Origin: VGRW01 sp041498295
GTDB taxonomy: Bacteria; Myxococcota_A; UBA9160; SZUA-336
Length of the DNA: 33,593 bases
Direction: 5' to 3'
Assembly: GCA_041498295.1 (NCBI GenBank)
Contig: JBGQIB010000038.1
Span: 1-33,593, forward strand
Position 1 is the stretch's first letter. Each line of letters begins with the position of its first letter. The notes under the pieces are model-generated. The model saw nothing but the letters and a program-made list of their open reading frames with translations, was not told where the DNA came from and ran no database searches. Of this stretch, positions 33,466 through 33,593 are shown in pieces. Made by a program: the position numbers and the translations under genes.

Positions 33466-33593
33466 TCACTGGATTGCGCCGGTGACGCTCAAAGACAGGA
33501 TTGTGTGGAGGTTGTAGAGAGCATGGGCAACAACGAGTGGGCCAGTCTTTCCCGAGCGCTCGAAGGAAAGCGCCATGACCAATCCGAACCAAA
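33466..33593 (-). CDS. CPBP-type intramembrane protease, 3' end only (runs off the window)
   Basis: The minus-strand frame entering from the window edge reads WFGLVMALSFERSGKTGPLV, then VAHALYNLHTILSL, and stops at TGA 33466-33468. This matches the last conserved block of CPBP (Abi/CAAX-type) membrane proteases, which have the pattern G-x-hydrophobic-x-ER-[ST]-G-x-[LG]-x-x-P-hydrophobic-x-x-H-x-x-x-N, including the metal-ligand His and Asn. Only about 41 codons are present, so the assignment rests on one motif. Such proteases occur beside bacteriocin and toxin loci, where some give self-immunity. Confidence 0.5.
   Translation of the reverse strand, partial: WFGLVMALSFERSGKTGPLVVAHALYNLHTILSLSVTGAIQ

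Overview
The window is high-GC DNA (about 70% by eye) from a Gram-negative bacterium: it encodes an outer-membrane porin, periplasmic binding protein and c-type cytochrome. Globin-coupled kinase signalling, sigma-54 control, extended PstA/PstC permeases and a formate dehydrogenase suggest a former deltaproteobacterial lineage (Myxococcota or Binatia-like) or a relative. This is inference; no rRNA or tRNA is present to fix taxonomy.

Region 1 (about 0.9-15.3 kb) is a stress, energy and low-oxygen island. It holds an NAD-type formate dehydrogenase pair, a small cytochrome c, four CBS-domain proteins (one fused to a DksA-type zinc finger), a BCAM0308-like zinc-ribbon protein, two tandem universal stress proteins, an Hsp20 chaperone, a MgtC/DUF4010 membrane protein, a globin-coupled histidine kinase and an NtrC-type sigma-54 activator. 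I find eight correctly oriented -24/-12 (GG-N10-GC) elements, one in front of nearly every transcription unit including the activator's own. The simplest model is one regulon: haem-globin kinase -> sigma-54 activator -> formate oxidation, redox and dormancy/stress proteins. Four of the eight promoters place the predicted transcript start only 2-3 nt before the start codon.

Region 2 (15.3-25.7 kb) is the phosphate module: pstSCAB on the minus strand, divergent from phoU-phoB-phoR on the plus strand, with a Pho-box-like repeat between them. A 461-residue porin follows, whose ribosome-binding site lies in a predicted hairpin.

Region 3 (25.7-31.3 kb) holds an orphan 7TM histidine kinase, a crotonase-fold protein without the usual hydratase glutamates, a PrsW-family intramembrane protease, and a zinc alcohol dehydrogenase / SDR pair with a 4-bp overlap.

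Region 4 (31.3-33.6 kb) is visibly lower in GC and rearranged: an Rhs C-terminal tip with a variable basic tail, a candidate immunity gene, a second decayed Rhs fragment joined to an IS3-family transposase remnant, long inverted repeats, and the 3' end of a CPBP-type protease. It is a polymorphic-toxin remnant area with signs of transfer.

A separate genome-scale signal is strong over-representation of the near-palindrome GAGTSACTC, found on both strands and in all reading frames.
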